From: Sporosarcina sp. NCCP-2222
Lineage (GTDB): Bacteria > Bacillota > Bacilli > Bacillales_A > Planococcaceae
Reading direction: 5' to 3'
NCBI RefSeq assembly: GCF_023168145.1
Contig: NZ_BQYK01000004.1
Span: forward strand, 145,639 to 209,638
DNA length: 64,000 bases
Position 1 is the stretch's first letter. Each line of letters opens with the position of its first letter. Below the pieces are notes generated by a model, which was given only the letters and a program-made list of their open reading frames with translations, did not search any database and was not told where the DNA came from. Of the stretch, positions 61,083 through 64,000 are shown in pieces. The translations under genes and the position numbers were made by a program.

Positions 61083-61582
61083 CAATTTAGCACCTGACCT
61101 TCTTTTTGAAACTTATAATGGCCGTCTTCCGATTCACCAATGAGAGTAAACCCATTTTCGGCATAAAATTTCGCCAACTTTTTATGTCCTGATACACAAT
61201 CCAGACGGATCGGTTGAGAATGGTTATCCAAAATCCAATGCAAGATTTCCTTCCCAAGATCCTTCCTCATCATGCGAGGTGCAACTGCCAGCCGATGGAG
61301 ATACAGGACGTCAGCTTGGTCCTCTTTTCCCCATATATATTCGTCCCATTCACTTTGGCGCGGGTAAAGCGTAAAGGTAGCAACCATCTCGTTCTCCAGA
61401 TGAACCACATATGTATCTCCCGACAGGATGGCCTGCCTGATCTCTTCATCTTCTCCACCTTCCAACAAAAAGCCCCATTGATCGATCTCATTCGCTTTCA
61501 ACCATGCCGCTACTTCTTTTAATAAAGTGATGACCGCTACAGCATCCGTTGCTTTTCGAATATCCAGTGCTTGTTTTGACAT
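61082..61582 (-). CDS. GNAT-family N-acetyltransferase
   Basis: A 166-residue acetyltransferase with LHRLAVAPRMMRKDLGKEIL as the acetyl-CoA-binding motif A and NHSQPIRLDCVSGHKKLAKF in motif B. The substrate is unknown. AAGGGGGGA lies before ATG 61582. First gene of the GNAT-APH-GNAT operon. Confidence 0.9.
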   Translation of the reverse strand: MSKQALDIRKATDAVAVITLLKEVAAWLKANEIDQWGFLLEGGEDEEIRQAILSGDTYVVHLENEMVATFTLYPRQSEWDEYIWGKEDQADVLYLHRLAVAPRMMRKDLGKEILHWILDNHSQPIRLDCVSGHKKLAKFYAENGFTLIGESEDGHYKFQKEGQVLN

Positions 61583-61694
61583 GAGATCCCCCCTTTTCTT
61601 ACTGCTTACTTTCGCGTTCTACCCTTCACATACCTCTTTCTAGAGAGGTGAATTTGTAAGCGCGTCGAATACATCCAGCATAGGAGGATGGCCA

Positions 61695-62225
61695 ATGAAA
61701 AGAATTGCCCTACTTTTGATCATGTTTCTTTTAGCTGCTTGTAGCAAGGATAAGTCCGTCGAGTTTCCACCATATGAAGGAGAAGATTTAATGATAGGCA
61801 TTATTGGGGAACAACCGGACGTCGATTCAGATAAAATTCGATTCCAAGAGCTATCGTTCGATGATTTACTTTATGAAGTGAAGAGTATCCCTGAACAATT
61901 CGATGCGATCTTCATCATGCCGGAAGAATTATCCGAAGCTGCCGATGATGAACTAGCCGAGATTTATAAGCAATTGACAATCCCCACCATTTTCATTGAT
62001 TCGAGAAAGAGCTCCCTCCCTTTTGTAACAGAAGGAGTGTCATTCGAATCTGCTCCTGACATGGGACACAGCTATGCTTCCGGAATTTTGTTCGTCGGCG
62101 ATCTGAGAACGTATGAATTTGGACTCTATAATGACACACGTACGGAAGAAACCATAAAAACAACCTATACTGACATTTTCAACACGATAGAAAAATTACG
62201 TGTTTATAATGATGATCGAAAATAG
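61695..62225 (+). CDS. Lipoprotein of unknown function
   Basis: A 176-residue secreted lipoprotein: signal sequence KRIALLLIMFLLAAC with lipobox Cys16, then an acidic soluble domain. The mature part has strand/helix-rich repeats (FDAIFIMPEELSEAADDELA; IPTIFIDSRKSSLPFV) that look Rossmann-like but fit no family I can name. AGGAGGATGG precedes the ATG. Divergent from the GNAT operon; 57 bases before the methyltransferase gene. Confidence 0.8.
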   Translation: MKRIALLLIMFLLAACSKDKSVEFPPYEGEDLMIGIIGEQPDVDSDKIRFQELSFDDLLYEVKSIPEQFDAIFIMPEELSEAADDELAEIYKQLTIPTIFIDSRKSSLPFVTEGVSFESAPDMGHSYASGILFVGDLRTYEFGLYNDTRTEETIKTTYTDIFNTIEKLRVYNDDRK

Positions 62226-62282
62226 AGGATTTCAACACAAAACAGCGAATATACATTCGTATAACATAAGGAGGTTGAGCAG

Positions 62283-63029
62283 ATGGTTTCTGAAACATTG
62301 CATGTAAACAAAAAGAGCTGGGATGAAGTGGCGCATCGTTTTTTCGGGCGCAATCCACTTCCGAACTATGGGCCGCTTGCGCCGAGCGAAGAGGACTTGC
62401 ATCTACTTGGGGATGTCTCGGGATGTAAAGTGCTGGATATCGGCTGCGGCAGCGGCCATTCACTGCTTTATATGGGTGAACGAGGTGCCGCGGAGTTATG
62501 GGGAGTTGATTTATCTAAAACACAGATCGAGACAGCAAGAAATGTGCTGGCTGATATGACAGCACCCGTCCACTTATTTGAGTCTCCGATGGAGAAAGAT
62601 CCGGGCTTACCGGACAATTATTTTGATATCGTCTACTCGATTTTCGCACTCGGCTGGACGACAGATCTTCAGGCAACGATTCAAAATGTCCATCGATATT
62701 TGAAGACAGGCGGGACTTTCATTTTCAGCTGGGAGCATCCGCTGCATAGCCGAGCGAGATTAGCGGATGGCAGTCTCCATTTTGATAAGTCGTATCACGA
62801 GGAAGGTCCGTATGATCACGAAGCATGGCACGCACCCGCTATTATGCAGCAATTGAAAGTGAGTACATATATTAATACGCTCGCCGACCATGGTTTTCAA
62901 ATTGAGAAGATCATCGAGGATGTGGCTCTCACGGAGGAAGACCGCGAAAAGCATGAAAATCGCTGGTATTCTTATGAGAAGGCAACAAAGCTGCCGACGA
63001 CGTTGATTATTAAGTGCAAGAAATTATAA
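62283..63029 (+). CDS. Class I SAM-dependent methyltransferase
   Basis: A 248-residue Rossmann-fold methyltransferase with motif I VLDIGCGSGHSLLYMG near 49-64 and the acidic residue after strand 2 in LWGVDLSKTQ; YSIFALGWTTD and a HPLHSRARL segment follow. The acceptor molecule is unknown. AAGGAGGTTGAG precedes the ATG. It may be co-transcribed with the lipoprotein gene upstream. Confidence 0.92.
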   Translation: MVSETLHVNKKSWDEVAHRFFGRNPLPNYGPLAPSEEDLHLLGDVSGCKVLDIGCGSGHSLLYMGERGAAELWGVDLSKTQIETARNVLADMTAPVHLFESPMEKDPGLPDNYFDIVYSIFALGWTTDLQATIQNVHRYLKTGGTFIFSWEHPLHSRARLADGSLHFDKSYHEEGPYDHEAWHAPAIMQQLKVSTYINTLADHGFQIEKIIEDVALTEEDREKHENRWYSYEKATKLPTTLIIKCKKL

Positions 63030-63037
63030 AACAAACA

Positions 63038-63073
63038 CTGCGCTTGGACTTCACAATCCAAGCGTAGTTTTTT
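63038..63073. terminator. Bidirectional terminator after the methyltransferase gene
   Basis: CTGCGCTTGGA (63038-63048) / TCCAAGCGTAG (63057-63067) with six T after it on the plus strand. The minus-strand HAD stop lies inside the hairpin. Confidence 0.8.
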
Positions 63074-63605
63074 CATTGTTGTATTGAATAATCCATTTCA
63101 CTGCATCAAGCAGGTTTTCAGCAATGTAATCAGGCTCGATGTCCGCCCACTTATGCTTGTAGTCCGTGCAGGAACTTCTCCCCCAGCCGGTTAACACGAG
63201 AATCTTTTTGGCACCGACTGCATGAGCAGCCAGCATGTCCGTTGCCCCAACGTCACCAATAAAAGCCGTATTCGATAGTTCGATACCGTGTTTCCTCGAT
63301 GCTTCCCACAATAGGCCCGGGTTCGGTTTATGACATTGGCATCCATCTTCTGGGCTATGCGGGCAAATAAAAGCATCGTCAAACCCATACGACCGGAATT
63401 CATCCCGAAACTCCTGTAAGGTTGCCTGGCCCTTGCTAATCCGATGCTGGTTTGTGCATGCAAACATCTTAATATGATGATTTTTCAACAAGGCAAACGC
63501 CTGCCGACTGAAGGGATACAGTGTAAAGTCTCTTGGATGAATAAAATGTCCGGTTCCCCCTATCGTGCCGTCCCGATCGAGAAAGACTCCTTGAATTTCC
63601 CCCAT
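63051..63605 (-). CDS. HAD-IIIA phosphatase, second copy
   Basis: A 184-residue HAD hydrolase: Asp10-x-Asp12 (FLDRDGT), FACTNQ, zinc-loop CPHSPEDGCQCHKP and IGDVGATDMLAA. It is the same subfamily as 53250-53762 but only moderately similar. Single gene read toward the methyltransferase; the substrate is unknown. Confidence 0.88.
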   Translation of the reverse strand: MGEIQGVFLDRDGTIGGTGHFIHPRDFTLYPFSRQAFALLKNHHIKMFACTNQHRISKGQATLQEFRDEFRSYGFDDAFICPHSPEDGCQCHKPNPGLLWEASRKHGIELSNTAFIGDVGATDMLAAHAVGAKKILVLTGWGRSSCTDYKHKWADIEPDYIAENLLDAVKWIIQYNNEKTTLGL

Positions 63606-63666
63606 TTTCCTTCCCCCTTCCCTTCTTTCATCATAACGTAGTTGTTAAACTATTTCGATAGAATGG

Positions 63667-63695
63667 TTGACAGAAAATTTTTGACATGCTACCTT
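63667..63695 (+). promoter_or_regulatory. Promoter of the third cobalamin riboswitch
   Basis: TTGACA at 63667-63672, 17-bp spacer, TACCTT at 63690-63695, about 27 bases before the aptamer. A second TTGACA at 63681 is the alternative. Confidence 0.45.
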
Positions 63696-63721
63696 TAATC
63701 AAATCGAATAGCAGACGGAAT

Positions 63722-63831
63722 AGGTGATCTGAGAAGTCTCAGATCTTAAATGGGAAGCCGGTGAGCAATCGAATCCGGCGCGGTCCCGCCACTGTGACAG
63801 CCCTTGTGCTGAAGCCAGATACCAGCCTAGT
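63722..63831 (+). promoter_or_regulatory. Cobalamin riboswitch at the right edge
   Basis: Plus-strand aptamer blocks in order: AGGTGATCTGAGAAG, TTAAATGGGAAGCCGGTG, AATCCGGCGCGGTCCCGCCA, CTGTGACAG and GAAGCCAGATACC. The GCGGTCCCGCCACTGTGA form is the variant common before B12 biosynthesis or transport genes, unlike the CCCCGCAACTGT form of the two RNR leaders. It is followed by a terminator and the start of a gene. Confidence 0.93.
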
Positions 63832-63879
63832 TCAACAACGCTGTAAACCTACGGTCGATAGGGAGGTGTTAGATGGATA

Positions 63880-63905
63880 CGCGCAGGCAAAGTGCGTGCT
63901 TTTTT
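63880..63905 (+). terminator. Terminator of the third riboswitch
   Basis: CGCGCA (63880-63885) / TGCGTG (63893-63898) stem with one G-U pair, then C and six U. It lies between the aptamer and the truncated gene, so it is probably the expression platform. Confidence 0.65.
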
Positions 63906-63993
63906 CAGCATGCCTTTCAAAATACCGTACATTTCTGACTCCCCGTTGGAAATGTACTTTTTTTATGCAATTAAATACGAAAGGGTGGACTAT

Positions 63994-64000
63994 ATGACAA
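63994..64000 (+). CDS. Start of a B12-riboswitch-controlled gene (cut by window)
   Basis: ATG ACA A at the last seven bases, with AAAGGGTGG about 6 nt upstream. The product cannot be seen. The variant of the riboswitch suggests a cobalamin synthesis, salvage or transport gene, but this is inference. Confidence 0.5.

Overview
The window looks like a chromosomal piece of a spore-forming, low-to-mid GC Firmicute of the Bacillales, most likely Planococcaceae (Sporosarcina/Lysinibacillus-like). The reasons are the gerB-gerA-gerC germination operon, strong AGGAGG ribosome sites, frequent GTG/TTG starts, a T-box leader before argS, Bce-type detoxification modules and a palindromic intergenic repeat typical of this order. 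The species is inferred, not proven. No rRNA, tRNA or CRISPR was seen.

Layout. 1-7.9 kb: an ABC exporter whose ATPase is cut by the window edge, with a 26-residue membrane peptide and an M50-like membrane protease; a CxxC thioredoxin-like protein; divergent LysR and MOSC genes; a beta-lactamase-fold serine hydrolase; a TetR/CPBP-protease pair with a clear operator. 8-12 kb: a class I ribonucleotide reductase operon (alpha, flavodoxin, beta) behind a cobalamin riboswitch with its own terminator. 12-15.6 kb: an erythromycin-esterase-family gene, then an intergenic array of CTCGTAT repeats split by an IS3-family element. 15.3-17.3 kb: T-box and argS. 17.3-18.5 kb: a shrunken RNR alpha-like gene lacking the catalytic residues, behind a second, near-duplicate cobalamin riboswitch. 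18.5-20.6 kb: a chemoreceptor.

20.8-36 kb: an ethanolamine-utilisation microcompartment locus on the minus strand. In transcription order it reads eutW, eutV, eutH, eutS, eutP, eutA, eutB, eutC, eutL, eutE, eutM, pduL, eutN, a second BMC-shell gene, mdh; an AGCS amino-acid symporter lies upstream. EutBC cleaves ethanolamine with adenosylcobalamin, EutE makes acetyl-CoA and PduL makes acetyl phosphate. No alcohol dehydrogenase (EutG), EutD, EutT or EutQ is present, and a malate dehydrogenase gene sits at the operon end.

36-47 kb: two complete Bce-type peptide-antibiotic sensing/detoxification modules, separated by two more CTCGTAT arrays and two copies of a separate 70-nt repeat. 47-55 kb: single genes (nucleotidyltransferase, isochorismatase-like hydrolase, uracil-DNA-glycosylase-like protein, MATE pump, NERD protein, HAD and P-loop proteins, BAAT-family thioesterase, GrpB) and a striking 14-unit array of TTACCACCG with an almost exact 21-bp period. 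55.8-59.6 kb: the germination operon. 59.8-63.6 kb: two GNATs, an APH-like kinase, a lipoprotein, a methyltransferase and a second HAD phosphatase. The window ends in a third cobalamin riboswitch followed by the first codons of a gene.

Common thread: B12 status appears to set class I RNR expression, the dead RNR paralogue and an unseen gene at the right edge, in a genome that also carries a B12-dependent ethanolamine pathway. The strongest candidates for something undescribed are the riboswitch-controlled, active-site-less RNR alpha paralogue, the repeat arrays spaced by two helical turns, and malate dehydrogenase inside a eut operon that lacks EutG.
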